From NCBI GenBank assembly GCA_964593065.1, contig CAZQGO010000024.1, positions 1 to 40,561 on the forward strand: a stretch of DNA of 40,561 bases, in the 5' to 3' direction. Under the pieces are notes generated by a model that was given only the letters and a program-made list of their open reading frames with translations, was not told the origin of the DNA and ran no database searches. This document shows, piece by piece, positions 1 through 7,875 of this stretch; position 1 is the first letter of the stretch, and every line of letters starts with the position of its first letter. Both the position numbers and the translations under genes were made by a program. This DNA comes from CAZQGO01 sp964593065. Its GTDB lineage: Bacteria > Oederibacteriota > JAAXVQ01.

Positions 1-825
1 GACATCGGCTGCACGTTCTGGGACACGTCGGACATGTACGGCCCGTTCACGAATGAGATCCTGCTGTCCAAGGCGCTCAAGGGGCGCCGCGACCGGATCA
101 CCCTGGCCACCAAGTTCGGCGTTGCCCGCGGCGAGGACGGCAGCTGGCAGGGCATCCATGGAAACGCCGAGTATGTAAAGGCTTGCTGCGAGGCCTCGCT
201 GAAGCGCCTCGGGACGGATCATATTGACCTCTACTACCAGCATCGCGTGGACCCGGAAACACCCATCGAGGAAACAGTCGGAGCCATGGCCGAGCTCGTG
301 CAGGCGGGGAAGGTGCGCTACCTCGGCCTGTCCGAGGCGGACCCGGAAACCATCGCCCGCGCCCACAAGGTTCATCCCGTCAGCGCGCTCCAGACCGAGT
401 ATTCCCTGTGGACCCGGGACGTGGAGGCCGAGATTCTGCCGGCCCTGCGGCGTCTGAACATCGGCTTCGTGGCGTACAGTCCCCTTGGCCGGGGGTTCTT
501 GACCGGGGCGATCCGGTCGCGGAGCGATCTCCAACCCGGAGACTGGCGGTTGGAGAATCCGCGGTTCAGCGAGGAAGCCATCGCCCATAACCACCGGTTG
601 GCCGGGGTTGTGGCCGAGGTCGCGGAGGAAATGAAAGCCACACCGGCGCAAGTCGCCTTGGCCTGGCTCCTGTCGCGCGACGAGCACCTCGCCGCGATCC
701 CCGGGACACGGAGAATCGAGCGCCTGGAGGAGAATTGGGCGGCGCAGGATATCACGTTGCGCCCGGAACACCTGGAACGTCTGGAGTCCCTGATCCTTCA
801 GGGCGTGGCAGGGGAACGGTATTAA
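1..825 (+). CDS. aldo/keto reductase, 5' end missing
   Basis: The reading frame is open from base 1, so the start lies outside the window; 274 residues are present. This is the NADPH-dependent aldo/keto reductase (TIM-barrel) family, probably of the AKR13-like type that reduces small carbonyl compounds in the cytoplasm. Visible family landmarks, in order, are the Asp and Tyr of DTSDMYG near the beginning, the Lys of ITLATKFG, and the His of DLYYQH, which together form the catalytic tetrad. The C-terminal part has the usual cofactor-binding segment around IPGTRRIERLEEN. Only about 50 N-terminal residues should be missing. The natural substrate cannot be told. It ends 70 bp before the next gene and no terminator is evident. 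Confidence 0.92.
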   Translation, partial: DIGCTFWDTSDMYGPFTNEILLSKALKGRRDRITLATKFGVARGEDGSWQGIHGNAEYVKACCEASLKRLGTDHIDLYYQHRVDPETPIEETVGAMAELVQAGKVRYLGLSEADPETIARAHKVHPVSALQTEYSLWTRDVEAEILPALRRLNIGFVAYSPLGRGFLTGAIRSRSDLQPGDWRLENPRFSEEAIAHNHRLAGVVAEVAEEMKATPAQVALAWLLSRDEHLAAIPGTRRIERLEENWAAQDITLRPEHLERLESLILQGVAGERY

Positions 826-894
826 TCCATAGAGATATTGAGAAGCAGAGGATGCCTGACACCATATACTCCATCCATGGTGGAGAGATGCACA

Positions 895-1308
895 ATGGCA
901 GCCAACACCAGAAAAGCTAAAAACAGAACCGGCCCTATCGAACCCGGCGGCGTGGATGAGTACATAGCTGCAACCCCGAAGGAAGTGCGGGGCAAATTAA
1001 TGAAGATCAGGGCTGCGATTCGGGAGGCCGCGCCCGGCTCCGCGGAAACCGTCAGTTACTTCCACATGCCGGGATATTCCTACGCGGGCTATGACTATCA
1101 GGGGATGTTTGCCTGGTTCAGTTTCAAGAAACCGGATGTGCGCTTGCATGTGCGCCCTCCGGTGCTGCAAGACCACAAACGGGAACTAGGAGGTTTTGCA
1201 GCGACAAGATCGATGGTTCGTTTTCCGGCGGACAAAGAGATCCCTGCGGACTTGGTAAAAAAACTCGTGAAGGCCAGTTTGAAGGAAATGAAGGGCAAGG
1301 GGAAGTGA
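895..1308 (+). CDS. DUF1801 (YdhG-like) domain protein
   Basis: A 137-residue cytoplasmic protein of the DUF1801/YdhG-like fold, whose function is not established. Landmarks are the Tyr-rich N-terminal helix (VDEYIAATPKEVRGKLMKIR), the PGSAETVSY turn, and the FPADKEIPADLVKKLVKA C-terminal helix typical of the family. The start was set at the ATG at 895 because a GGAGAG ribosome site lies just upstream; a longer frame from 838 has no such support. A second, divergent family member lies at 2250-2669. Confidence is high for the family and low for any role. Confidence 0.82.
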   Translation: MAANTRKAKNRTGPIEPGGVDEYIAATPKEVRGKLMKIRAAIREAAPGSAETVSYFHMPGYSYAGYDYQGMFAWFSFKKPDVRLHVRPPVLQDHKRELGGFAATRSMVRFPADKEIPADLVKKLVKASLKEMKGKGK

Positions 1309-1420
1309 ATCTGTAATTGGCGGGCGGGACAAAAAGTTTCATTTACGAGCAGAGATCGGGTTGCAGGGGCCTGTTGATGGTCGGAAACGTAGAGGACGCT
1401 GCCGATTAATCAGGTATTCC

Positions 1421-1488
1421 CTGGAGGTTTGGACAGACAGGCCATATAATAATCCTCTGGATTCTTCATTTTGTGCCTGGGACCGAAT
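1421..1488 (+). repeat. RAYT-type repeat unit, copy a (extended form)
   Basis: This is an extended copy of the window's main repeat. It has a left block CTGGAGGTTTGGACAG, then AGGCCAT, then ATAATAAT, an 11-nt variable gap, and the right block TTCATTTTGTGCCTGG. The unit at 8559-8625 matches block for block with identical spacing, and a third relative is at 13127-13210. The TATAAT at 1445-1450 could act as a -10 box for the gene at 1528, but no good -35 is present. If so, the palindromic core would lie in that gene's 5' untranslated region. Confidence 0.75.
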
Positions 1489-1527
1489 CCTCGCGGGACG
1501 AGCAGCAGGCAAGGAGGTGAGCGGACT

Positions 1528-2073
1528 GTGCCCAATTGCAAAGGGACCGGAATATTCTTCCTGCGCAGTCTCTTCAAGCAAAGCGGCCAGGAGAAGGAGC
1601 AGCAGTTTTTGGCAGGATTGTCCGGCGAGGAGTCGGACCTCTATCACAACGCCAGTCCGGTAGCCATGGTTCCCCTGGAAATTGCCACCAAGTTATACGC
1701 TTTGGCCGCCCCCCTGCTTTTTCCCGGGGAATCGAGGCCCCTGGTTCAATTCGGCGAATTGGCCGCCCGCAACAATATAAAATCCTTTCATCAATTTCTT
1801 CTGCGGTTTACCGATATTCCCTTCATTACGTCCCAGGCGGCTAAAATATGGTCCTTGCACAACGATCAGGGGGTGGCGAAGGCCGAAAGCTTCAAGGACG
1901 AAAAGCGGGTGGTGTTCACGATCAGAAATTTCCCGGGCCTTCCGGCGCCCTATCGGGAAATGCTCTGCGGCTACACCGCCGGCCTGGTAAAGATGTCCGG
2001 CGCGAAAATGGTGGCTGTCAGGCACTCGGACTCGGATCCGATGGCCTGGCAATGGATCATCACCTGGCAATGA
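1528..2073 (+). CDS. DUF2378-like (V4R/heme-NO-binding-like) protein, paralogue 1
   Basis: A 181-residue protein with no signal peptide. The start is the GTG at 1528, chosen because a near-perfect AAGGAGGTGA ribosome site lies at 1511-1520 and because the protein then begins with the same short Lys-Gly-Thr segment as its two paralogues (8655-9218 and 34243-34800). All three share this N-terminal KGT, a central helical region, a late G-[YW] helix followed by G-[GA]-K-[NM]-V, and a C-terminal [IV]-[ST]-W. From memory the layout resembles TIGR02265/DUF2378 proteins described in Myxococcus, which are distantly like the V4R/heme-NO-binding fold; this is not certain. Ligand and role are unknown. 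It is monocistronic and lies directly behind an extended repeat unit. Confidence 0.72.
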   Translation: MPNCKGTGIFFLRSLFKQSGQEKEQQFLAGLSGEESDLYHNASPVAMVPLEIATKLYALAAPLLFPGESRPLVQFGELAARNNIKSFHQFLLRFTDIPFITSQAAKIWSLHNDQGVAKAESFKDEKRVVFTIRNFPGLPAPYREMLCGYTAGLVKMSGAKMVAVRHSDSDPMAWQWIITWQ

Positions 2074-2145
2074 AACGAGCTGAGGCCAATAGGTGCCGGG
2101 CCCAAAATCGGATAAAAACGGGAAGAGACGCTTTGACCTGGCCGC

Positions 2146-2224
2146 GGCAGCGGTGAATGGCATTATTCGTAATCTGGAAATTTAAGAATAATCACTTCTA
2201 AACTTCATTTTGAGCCTGGCAACA
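2146..2224 (+). repeat. RAYT-type repeat unit, copy b (variant)
   Basis: The left 47 bases (2146-2192, beginning GGCAGCGGTGAATGGC) are about 77 percent identical to 7731-7777. The right part (AATAAT, then TTCATTTTGAGCCTGGCAAC at 2205-2224) matches the right half of the units at 1421 and 8559. The palindromic core has decayed (GAGCCTGGCAAC instead of GTGCCTGGCACC). It lies immediately upstream of the second DUF1801 gene. Confidence 0.65.
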
Positions 2225-2249
2225 TTTCTGGAGCTTACCGGAGAGGAAC

Positions 2250-2669
2250 ATGAAAAAGTCGGGCGGGGGGCAAGAACGGCCGGCAGCGGAGCTCATCTCG
2301 CAAAGAATCGCCGAACTCAAGGACTGGCGCGGGGAAACCCTCGCCAGAATGCGCAAGCTCATCCAGGAAGCGGACCCGGGTGTCGTCGAGGAGTGGAAGT
2401 GGCTGGGCACTCCGGTTTGGTCGCACGACGGCATGATCTGCACCGGCGAATCCTACCAGAAGGTCGTTAAGCTTACCTTCGCCAAGGGCGCGTCTTTAAA
2501 GGACCCGGCCCGTCTCTTCAACTCGGGTCTCGACGGAAACGTACGCCGCGCGATCGACATCCGCGAAGGAGAAAAAGTTGACGAGTCCGCCTTCAAGGCG
2601 CTCGTTCGCCAAGCAATCGCCCTCAACGGTTCCGGCACGTCGAAACCTGCGAAGAAAGCGAAAGCTTAA
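2250..2669 (+). CDS. DUF1801 (YdhG-like) domain protein, second copy
   Basis: A 139-residue cytoplasmic protein of the DUF1801 family. Typical features are RIAELKDWRGETLARMRKLI, the PGVVEEWKW segment, VWSHDGMICTGE, and the KLTFAKGASLKDPARLFN strand-turn that is common in this family. The C-terminus is a short Lys/Ala-rich tail. The start ATG at 2250 is supported by a GGAGAGG site ending 5 bases upstream. It is divergent from the protein at 895-1308, so the two are not a recent duplication. The family has no established biochemical role. Confidence 0.85.
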   Translation: MKKSGGGQERPAAELISQRIAELKDWRGETLARMRKLIQEADPGVVEEWKWLGTPVWSHDGMICTGESYQKVVKLTFAKGASLKDPARLFNSGLDGNVRRAIDIREGEKVDESAFKALVRQAIALNGSGTSKPAKKAKA

Positions 2670-2708
2670 GGAATTCCGCCCCTGAGCAGGTCCGGCATAG
2701 GCGGAAAA

Positions 2709-2756
2709 GGTGCCAGGCACAAATGATGCTGGCGACAATTATGCGCCTGGCAGCAA
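2709..2756. repeat. Inverted pair of repeat cores (hairpin)
   Basis: A reverse copy of the core (GGTGCCAGGCACAAATGA from 2709) is followed 20 bases later by a forward, decayed copy (ATGCGCCTGGCAGC at 2741-2754). The arms TGCCAGGCACA and TGCGCCTGGCA can pair over 10 of 11 positions, a BIME-like arrangement of two inverted REP sequences. It lies between the convergent DUF1801 and patatin genes, so it may also act as a transcription end for one or both. Confidence 0.7.
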
Positions 2757-2774
2757 TCTCACATGGTCCGTTGA

Positions 2775-3599
2775 TCACGGCATCTGCCGAAAATGCTTTT
2801 GCAGGTACTGCTTGAACTCCTCTGCTTGCGTCTGCGCGTCCTCCAAGATTTCATCGAGCTGATTGAATCCCAGCAGATCGATCGTGGCTAATTTGGGCTT
2901 GTAGTATACGTCAGGCCTGGATCGGCCTAATTTCAACTCCAGCGTTGCGCTTTCCATGATATGAAAAGCCATGAAGATGGCTTCGAAAATCTTCGGCTTC
3001 TTCGGCGATGCGAGATCGGGCAGGGTCTCGCCAAAAACATTGATCGCCACCAGGACGTCGCATTCTTCCCGTATGCATTCATAGGGCAAGGAGTTGACGA
3101 TGCCGCCGTCGATCAACACGCGGCCATCTTTGATCACGGGCTCGAAAATGCCGGGCAACGAAATACTGGCGCGCACGGCCTCGATCAGATCGCCGTCCTT
3201 GAAAACCACCTCGGCCTGTTTGCGGAAGTCCGTTGCGATGACCCGCAAGGGGATGTTCATGTCTGCAAAGCGCTTGTTTCCCGTAAGACCTTTTAATACG
3301 GCCGCGATTTTGACCCCGCGTATAAGCCCGTCGTTGGCATGCAGCCACTTGAAATCGAGCAGGGGGAGCATATCCAAAAAATTGAAACTTCTGATGATGC
3401 GCTCGATCTCCAGGCCGCTCTGGCCCGAGGCATAGAGGGCACCGATGAGCGCGCCGATGCTGGTGCCGGAGATCACGGCCGGCGCAACGCCGCATGCGTC
3501 CAGCACTTTCAAGAAGGCGATGTGCGCTAATCCTCTTGCGCCGCCGCCGCCGAGCGTCAGACCAAGACGTAAGGTTGGATTGCTGCCCATGGGGCTCAT
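2775..3599 (-). CDS. Patatin-like phospholipase (RssA/YjjU-type)
   Basis: A 274-residue bacterial patatin, a lipid acyl hydrolase with a Ser-Asp dyad. The oxyanion loop GGGGARG is at residues 17-23, the nucleophile motif GTSIG at 45-49 (Ser47), and the catalytic Asp in DGG at 164-166. No signal peptide or beta-barrel domain is present, so it is probably a cytoplasmic or membrane-associated RssA-type enzyme, not the secreted kind. The start at 3599 has a GAGGTG site upstream; an ATG three codons later is the alternative. Substrate is unknown. It converges with the DUF1801 gene. Confidence 0.93.
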   Translation of the reverse strand: MSPMGSNPTLRLGLTLGGGGARGLAHIAFLKVLDACGVAPAVISGTSIGALIGALYASGQSGLEIERIIRSFNFLDMLPLLDFKWLHANDGLIRGVKIAAVLKGLTGNKRFADMNIPLRVIATDFRKQAEVVFKDGDLIEAVRASISLPGIFEPVIKDGRVLIDGGIVNSLPYECIREECDVLVAINVFGETLPDLASPKKPKIFEAIFMAFHIMESATLELKLGRSRPDVYYKPKLATIDLLGFNQLDEILEDAQTQAEEFKQYLQKHFRQMP

Positions 3600-4246
3600 G
3601 CCTAGGACACCTCGCCGAAATGACAGAGTGAAATACGCCGCGACCCAAGCCCTGGCGGCCCCGGCCGGTTCGGGCCCCCGAGCCCTGTGAACACCATGCT
3701 GGGTCCGCGAACCGGAGACCGCACCAGGGCATCCGGGACATCTCCATTCACGGTGGCTTGCACTTGGAGACGCACTTTCCGTTGCTAAGCCGGACCTAGA
3801 GAACCAGAGTAAATATTATAATATAAATCGAATCACAATAAAATGCGGCAGTGGAAAACCAGCAACGAACAAACAGTTTCAGCCTGGGCTAACACGCCCA
3901 AACCGACGAGGCTGGACAAAGGCGCCCCCATCTCCGGGATGTCGGCGATTCGCCTGGGTGTTGATGAACACCTGCGGACACGTAAACTGGATCGGGTCTG
4001 CGAAGAGCTCAAGTAACGTGTTTGCGGAAAATAACCAGAAATGGCTGGGGGTTTACCGGCCTTTTGGGGATATAATAAGGCTGGTTAAAGCGGAAATGTT
4101 ATCGCGAGATAGTTGCGGGTTTACAGAAAACAAGTAGCCATTGAGTGAAGGCCGGTGAACAGGCGGCGAAGGATCGGGGCCTTGGTTGAATCATTGATTT
4201 CCGTCCGCCGACCGTTTCAAGTGAAAAAGAAGAAAAGGAGCCGTCG
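3600..4246. other. Intergenic region, about 650 bp, no convincing gene
   Basis: The stretch separates the divergently transcribed patatin gene and the eRF1-like gene. It contains an AT-rich patch at 3810-3842, a weak 57-codon frame (described separately), and a TATAAT at 4071-4076 with no well-spaced -35. A decayed TTTCAGCCTGGGC sequence around 3868-3880 resembles the right half of the repeat core but is too degraded to count. No structured RNA was recognised. Confidence 0.6.
3843..4016 (+). other. Weak small ORF, 57 residues, possibly a gene remnant
   Basis: An ATG-to-TAA frame ends in the hydrophilic helix-like sequence LRTRKLDRVCEELK. No Shine-Dalgarno sequence precedes the ATG and no family was recognised. 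The Trp-rich start and amphipathic end look protein-like, so it may be a remnant of a longer gene or a real small protein. Treated as unproven. Confidence 0.2.
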
Positions 4247-4717
4247 ATGAAAAACAAAGCAGGTTTGTGGATCGATCATGAAAGGGCCGCGATCGTGATG
4301 ATGACGCCCCGGGGGGAGGAAATGTTGCGGATCCAATCCAGGGTTGAAACGCAGCCCAGCCGCTCGGCCGGCATCCGATCTACGACCCACTATGAATCCC
4401 AGAAAGTGCCTGCCGATGACAGCCGCCAAAGGAAACTGACGGGACAGCAAAATATATTTTATGACGCCGTCATTGCCGCCATTCGTGATGCGGACGCAAT
4501 CCTGATCTTTGGACCCAGCGAGGCCAAAGGCCAGTTGAGCAAGCGTTTGGCGAAAGACGGCCTGCATGGCCGCGTCGTCGCGGTTGAAACCACGGGCAAG
4601 ATGTCGGAACGACAAATTGCTGCGAAGGTTAGGGAGCATTTCCGGGCCAAGGGCGCGTTGGAACCGGGACGGAAAGTGCAGAACTGGAGCGGCAACCCGG
4701 GGCGCAGGGCGCATTGA
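4247..4717 (+). CDS. eRF1/L7Ae-like fold protein of unknown function
   Basis: A 156-residue soluble protein. The beginning (KAGLWIDHERAAIV) and the middle (YDAVIAAIRDADAILIFGPSEAKGQLSKRL) resemble bacterial proteins related to the later domains of archaeal/eukaryotic release factor eRF1, often annotated as 'translational machinery' or host-attachment-like proteins. This is recognition of a pattern from memory and the biochemical role in bacteria is unknown. The C-terminus is a basic tail (GRKVQNWSGNPGRRAH). An AGGAG ribosome site lies about 8 bases before the ATG. It stands alone, 176 bp before tspO copy 1. Confidence 0.6.
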   Translation: MKNKAGLWIDHERAAIVMMTPRGEEMLRIQSRVETQPSRSAGIRSTTHYESQKVPADDSRQRKLTGQQNIFYDAVIAAIRDADAILIFGPSEAKGQLSKRLAKDGLHGRVVAVETTGKMSERQIAAKVREHFRAKGALEPGRKVQNWSGNPGRRAH

Positions 4718-4844
4718 AACAGAGGCGAAATGCGCAGGGGGTACTTGCAGGCCTACGAGGGAAAAGGGACGGTGTTCAAGTCGTCCACGAGAGATCATCT
4801 CGGGCGACACAGACAAGATATCATGCTGGGTACCCCTCACCCCG

Positions 4845-4867
4845 CCCTCTCCCACTAGGGGAGAGGG
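4845..4867. repeat. CCCTCTCCC hairpin (intergenic repeat type)
   Basis: A perfect 9-bp stem, CCCTCTCCC (4845-4853) with GGGAGAGGG (4859-4867) and a 5-nt loop, preceded by CCCTCACCCCG. Sequences of this kind recur as REP-like hairpins in many proteobacterial genomes. It lies directly upstream of tspO copy 1, where copy 2 instead has the GGTGCCTGGCACC palindrome. Confidence 0.65.
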
Positions 4868-4893
4868 GATAATATTCGATGGTGTGAACAATC

Positions 4894-5295
4894 ATGCCCA
4901 ACTACACCTGGTACCAGCTCCTCGCCAAGCCCTCCTGGGCTCCGCCGTCCTGGCTGTTCGGGCCGGTGTGGTCGGTGTTGTATCTGATCATTGCCATATC
5001 CTTCGGCGTGGTGTTCTACAAGACCGCTACGCGCCAGCTCTCCTTCATGCTCGCCCTGCCGTTCCTCCTGAACCTGATCTTCAACTTCGCCTTCACGCCC
5101 CTGCAGTTCGGCCTGAAAAGCAACCTGCTGGCCGGCATCGACATCCTCCTGGTGTTGGGCACCCTGATCTGGTCCCTGACCGCCATTTTTCCGCATATTC
5201 GCTGGGTGGTCTGGGTCAACCTGCCGTACCTGGCCTGGGTGGGCTTCGCCACGGTCCTGCAGCTCACGATCACGGGGATGAACTGGGGCAGGTAG
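4894..5295 (+). CDS. tspO: TspO/MBR family protein, copy 1
   Basis: A 133-residue Trp-rich membrane protein of the TspO/MBR (translocator protein) family, which binds porphyrins and is linked to tetrapyrrole or stress signalling. The signature WAPPSWLFGPVWSVLY is at residues 15-30 and four hydrophobic helices follow. Most family members have an extra helix before this motif; here the protein starts only 14 residues ahead of it, so helix 1 appears to be absent. The gene has no Shine-Dalgarno sequence, unlike the second copy at 13354-13755, which is about 96 percent identical in DNA and 126/133 identical in protein. The start is placed by alignment with that copy. Confidence 0.9.
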   Translation: MPNYTWYQLLAKPSWAPPSWLFGPVWSVLYLIIAISFGVVFYKTATRQLSFMLALPFLLNLIFNFAFTPLQFGLKSNLLAGIDILLVLGTLIWSLTAIFPHIRWVVWVNLPYLAWVGFATVLQLTITGMNWGR

Positions 5296-5300
5296 CAAAG

Positions 5301-5317
5301 GGTGCCAGGAACGAATG
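5301..5317 (-). repeat. Degenerate repeat core, reverse orientation
   Basis: GGTGCCAGGAACGAATG differs from the reverse-strand core and flank (GGTGCCAGGCACAAATG) at two positions. It begins 6 bases after the tspO copy 1 stop codon. A further GGGTGCC at 5356 may be a remnant of a second copy. Confidence 0.5.
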
Positions 5318-5450
5318 GGGCAAGAATAGGAAATAATAGGTTTGCTATTCGTGACGGGTGCCATTTTGTTAAAGATTAAGGGAAACTTTCGGCCTGGCGG
5401 GGTCGTAATATATTCGGATGGGGAAATAATTCAGCCTGCGGGAGCGCAAC

Positions 5451-6389
5451 ATGTCGGGAGATGCCTGGAGGGTGGGAAAAACGGTTTTCGGGGCAGGGCT
5501 CTGTGTGACCCTGTGGTGCTTGACTCCCTGTGCCTGGGCGGATACTTATAAAGTGCACGTGGAGAAAGACGGCGCAGACGCGGAGGCGGACGTCGAGCAC
5601 GCGGAAAAGCCGGAATGGAAATCGACCGACCGCCAGGAGCGAAAAATGGAAAGAAACCTGGAGGCCGACGCCTCGGGCGACACCCTGACCCCCACCCAGC
5701 TGGAAATCACCGCGCCGGATCAACGCCGGCGGCATCACGGGCATCCGGGGTATGAAGAAGGCTATGCGTACGAGGAGGAGGGACTCCCGGCAGGTCCGCC
5801 GCCCGTGCCCATGCTTTTCGGGCAGGTCTGGGTGGGAGTTTCGGCCCTGGCGGACAGGTGGGTCGCGCCTTTCCCCACGCGCTTCGAGACTCCGAGCGGG
5901 GTCTGGTGGGACCGGCACCCGGTTTTGACCCTATGGGGCGGGACCCTCAACGCGCGGTTGCCCATGCAGTCGGCGGATGAACTGGACTTTAACGTGGGTT
6001 TCCTGTACGGAACGGCTGAGACCCGGTCCGAAAGGCCGGAAGGATATGTCGTGGAGGAATGCCGCACGGGCGTGGTCCTGATGGGGGCCGATTATCATTA
6101 CGGCGTTGCAGGCCCGTTCTTCCTGTCGGCCGGGATCAACGGCTGGTGGGCCACCACGGATTTCACCCTGACGACCGACGTCAGCCAGTTCACTTACGAC
6201 GGGTTCGCCCTGGATTCCGCCGGGGCCTTTGGGATCAGCGCCGGGGCCGGCGTAACCTCCCCGCAGGCTTGGCTCCTGCGCCTGGAGCTGTCGGTCAAAG
6301 CCTATGTCAATCTCACCTTCGAGGGGCCCAGCACCGGAGTGCGGGCCGGGATCACCGCCTTGCCCATCCTGATCACGAAATCAAGATAG
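5451..6389 (+). CDS. Secreted/outer-membrane protein of unknown function
   Basis: A 312-residue protein with an N-terminal signal peptide ending near residue 30 (CAWA before DTYKV). A charged, low-complexity segment follows (residues about 38-110, rich in Glu, Lys, Arg and His, including HHGHPGYEEGYAYEEE). From about residue 120 to the end come alternating hydrophobic and Gly/aromatic strands (for example FGQVWVGVSAL, LDFNVGFLYG, GPFFLSAGINGWW, RAGITALPILI), the pattern of a small outer-membrane beta-barrel. No named family was recognised. A GGGAG ribosome site precedes the ATG. It is followed 28 bp later by a repeat core and then the small coiled-coil gene. Confidence 0.7.
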   Translation: MSGDAWRVGKTVFGAGLCVTLWCLTPCAWADTYKVHVEKDGADAEADVEHAEKPEWKSTDRQERKMERNLEADASGDTLTPTQLEITAPDQRRRHHGHPGYEEGYAYEEEGLPAGPPPVPMLFGQVWVGVSALADRWVAPFPTRFETPSGVWWDRHPVLTLWGGTLNARLPMQSADELDFNVGFLYGTAETRSERPEGYVVEECRTGVVLMGADYHYGVAGPFFLSAGINGWWATTDFTLTTDVSQFTYDGFALDSAGAFGISAGAGVTSPQAWLLRLELSVKAYVNLTFEGPSTGVRAGITALPILITKSR

Positions 6390-6417
6390 GACTGGTTGCA
6401 TTCTTATCGCTGATATC

Positions 6418-6440
6418 CGAAGGTGCCAGGCACAAATGAC
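6418..6440 (-). repeat. RAYT-type repeat core, reverse orientation
   Basis: The core GGTGCCAGGCAC followed by AAATGA. The 23 bases starting at 6417 (CCGAAGGTGCC and onward) are identical to those starting at 7672, so these two copies are recent or conserved. The ATG inside the repeat's CAAATGA lies in frame with the coiled-coil gene that follows and could mislead start calling. Confidence 0.85.
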
Positions 6441-6507
6441 AAACGAATATCCGGAAAACCGCTTGGCAGGCCAGGCGGCTGGGAATACAATCCAGGGGGC
6501 CGGAAAC

Positions 6508-6801
6508 ATGGCCGAAGAGGGGAAGATCAGCGTGAACCAGTTTACGACCGTGGTCGTGAATTTCCAGAGCCAGATTCGGGGCGTGGTGGAGAACATGAAC
6601 CGCCGTTTCGACCAAATGGGTGCGCAAATCAGCGTTTTGCAGCAGGATATGCACAGTGTAAAGGAGCAGATCACCCTGCTGCACGTGGGCCAGACCGAGA
6701 TCAAGGCCGAGTTGCGGACGGGCCTAAAAGACCGGGTGACGTATCAGGATTTCAACCAACTCGAAAAGCGCGTGGCGCGCCTGGAGAGGAAGCAAGGGTA
6801 G
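6508..6801 (+). CDS. Small coiled-coil protein
   Basis: A 97-residue soluble protein made almost entirely of heptad-like helix (VVENMNRRFDQMGAQISVLQ, HSVKEQITLLHVGQTEIKAE, FNQLEKRVARLERKQ), so it probably forms a coiled-coil oligomer. The start was set at the ATG at 6508, behind a purine-rich GGGGGCCGGAAAC, and not at the in-frame ATG at 6436, because the latter lies inside the transposon repeat. No partner or role is evident; proteins of this shape often serve as small structural or adaptor proteins. The next gene begins 17 bp after its stop, so the two may be cotranscribed. Confidence 0.7.
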   Translation: MAEEGKISVNQFTTVVVNFQSQIRGVVENMNRRFDQMGAQISVLQQDMHSVKEQITLLHVGQTEIKAELRTGLKDRVTYQDFNQLEKRVARLERKQG

Positions 6802-6817
6802 CTTCCAGGGGGATGAC

Positions 6818-7597
6818 ATGCATAAAGCAGTGATACCGATGCTGATTGGTTTGCTCATGGGAAGCGGTCCCGCGTTTGCCCGGGCGCAAGAGGCCAGGGC
6901 CGAAGATCCGGGAACGCCGTATCAAAACATCGTCTCCGCCATGGAAAAGATGGTGGATTTGAAGGTGCCGGTTTATTTGTTTGATCCCGGGGCAGCCAAA
7001 AAAGGAACGGAACTCGATCCCATGCAGTACTTTACGGTGTTGACCGACCTGTCCATGCCCCATGGACAGGTATTGGACTACGTGTATCAACAGGCCGGGT
7101 CAGCGGGCCAGCCTTTATTTTATGTGCGGCCGCAAAAACAAAAACCCTATAAAAACCTTAAAGAATACCGGCGCAAGAAAATCAATGCAAACCGCACCCC
7201 GGAGGAGGTGTGGGAGGACATATCCCAGGCCGTGAAAGCCAAGGATACGAAAATGGGCTTTTTTGAATGGGTGCTGTTTTACCTCAAAGCCCCGCAGGTG
7301 TACTTGTGGAAATGGGCGGCTACGGATTATAGGCTGGTTTGCGATCGCCGGCGGCTTCACGACGTGATCGAAAAGAATTCCGGCCTGCCCAAAGAAACAG
7401 CGGAGCAAGCCCGCCGAATTGATCCCACGCCAAGGGTAATATTAATGCCGGAAAAAGTCGAAGTGCGGATTGTGGCCTTTACGGCCCATGGAGGTTTTTT
7501 CGAGGAAAAGTTCATGCTCTCCCGGACGTTTCCGCATAAGATCATGGAACACAAGCGGAACGGCCTGGTGGAATACAATAGCGGAATTAAGTATTAA
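6818..7597 (+). CDS. Secreted protein of unknown function
   Basis: A 259-residue protein with a signal peptide (hydrophobic residues 5-18, cleavage probably after AFA-RAQ near residue 22-24). The mature part is polar, with a basic segment in the middle (KQKPYKNLKEYRRKKINANR) and several Trp and aromatic residues around residues 145-170 (FFEWVLFYLKAPQVYLWKW), which could be an amphipathic or membrane-touching helix. No family was recognised. GGGGGATGAC precedes the ATG. It probably lies in one transcription unit with the coiled-coil gene 17 bp upstream. Downstream, 75 bp after the stop, is another repeat core. Confidence 0.65.
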   Translation: MHKAVIPMLIGLLMGSGPAFARAQEARAEDPGTPYQNIVSAMEKMVDLKVPVYLFDPGAAKKGTELDPMQYFTVLTDLSMPHGQVLDYVYQQAGSAGQPLFYVRPQKQKPYKNLKEYRRKKINANRTPEEVWEDISQAVKAKDTKMGFFEWVLFYLKAPQVYLWKWAATDYRLVCDRRRLHDVIEKNSGLPKETAEQARRIDPTPRVILMPEKVEVRIVAFTAHGGFFEEKFMLSRTFPHKIMEHKRNGLVEYNSGIKY

Positions 7598-7672
7598 GAT
7601 TAATATGAAACGGGAGCGTCCCGCTCTTCACCCCTCCAAGATGGAGACGCCGTTAAGATACTTTGGCAGAGC

Positions 7673-7695
7673 CGAAGGTGCCAGGCACAAATGAG
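7673..7695 (-). repeat. RAYT-type repeat core, reverse orientation (left flank of RAYT)
   Basis: The core GGTGCCAGGCAC with AAATGAGG lies about 180 bp beyond the 3' end of the transposase gene. Read on the minus strand, the flank up to about 7720 contains GGCCCATTAG and then the core, resembling the extended unit. With the forward copy at 8602-8625 it brackets the transposase in inverted orientation. Confidence 0.85.
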
Positions 7696-7730
7696 GTATA
7701 AATAGTCTAATGGGCCTTTAGATAGAAGGC

Positions 7731-7777
7731 GGTAGCAGTGAATGGCCATATTGGTGGTCTGGAAGCTGAAGAATGAT
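7731..7777 (+). repeat. Left block of a repeat unit without its core
   Basis: About 36 of 47 positions match 2146-2192 (shared pieces include GTGAATGGC, TCTGGAA and AAGAAT). Here the block is not followed by the TTCATTTTGTGCC half, suggesting a truncated or rearranged copy between the transposase and its left core. Confidence 0.55.
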
Positions 7778-7875
7778 TTATAGGGAAGTGTTTGAAGGGT
7801 GAGGAGGGCCTGAATAGACTCCCGAATTGGCGTGGTTATCCAAAATATTATTAATGTCCCTGACTTTGCCTGCTT

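Noticed and set aside
3866..3882. A further repeat core in TTTCAGCCTGGGCTAAC
   Set aside because: Only the CCTGG centre and parts of the flank match; it may be a remnant but could be chance.
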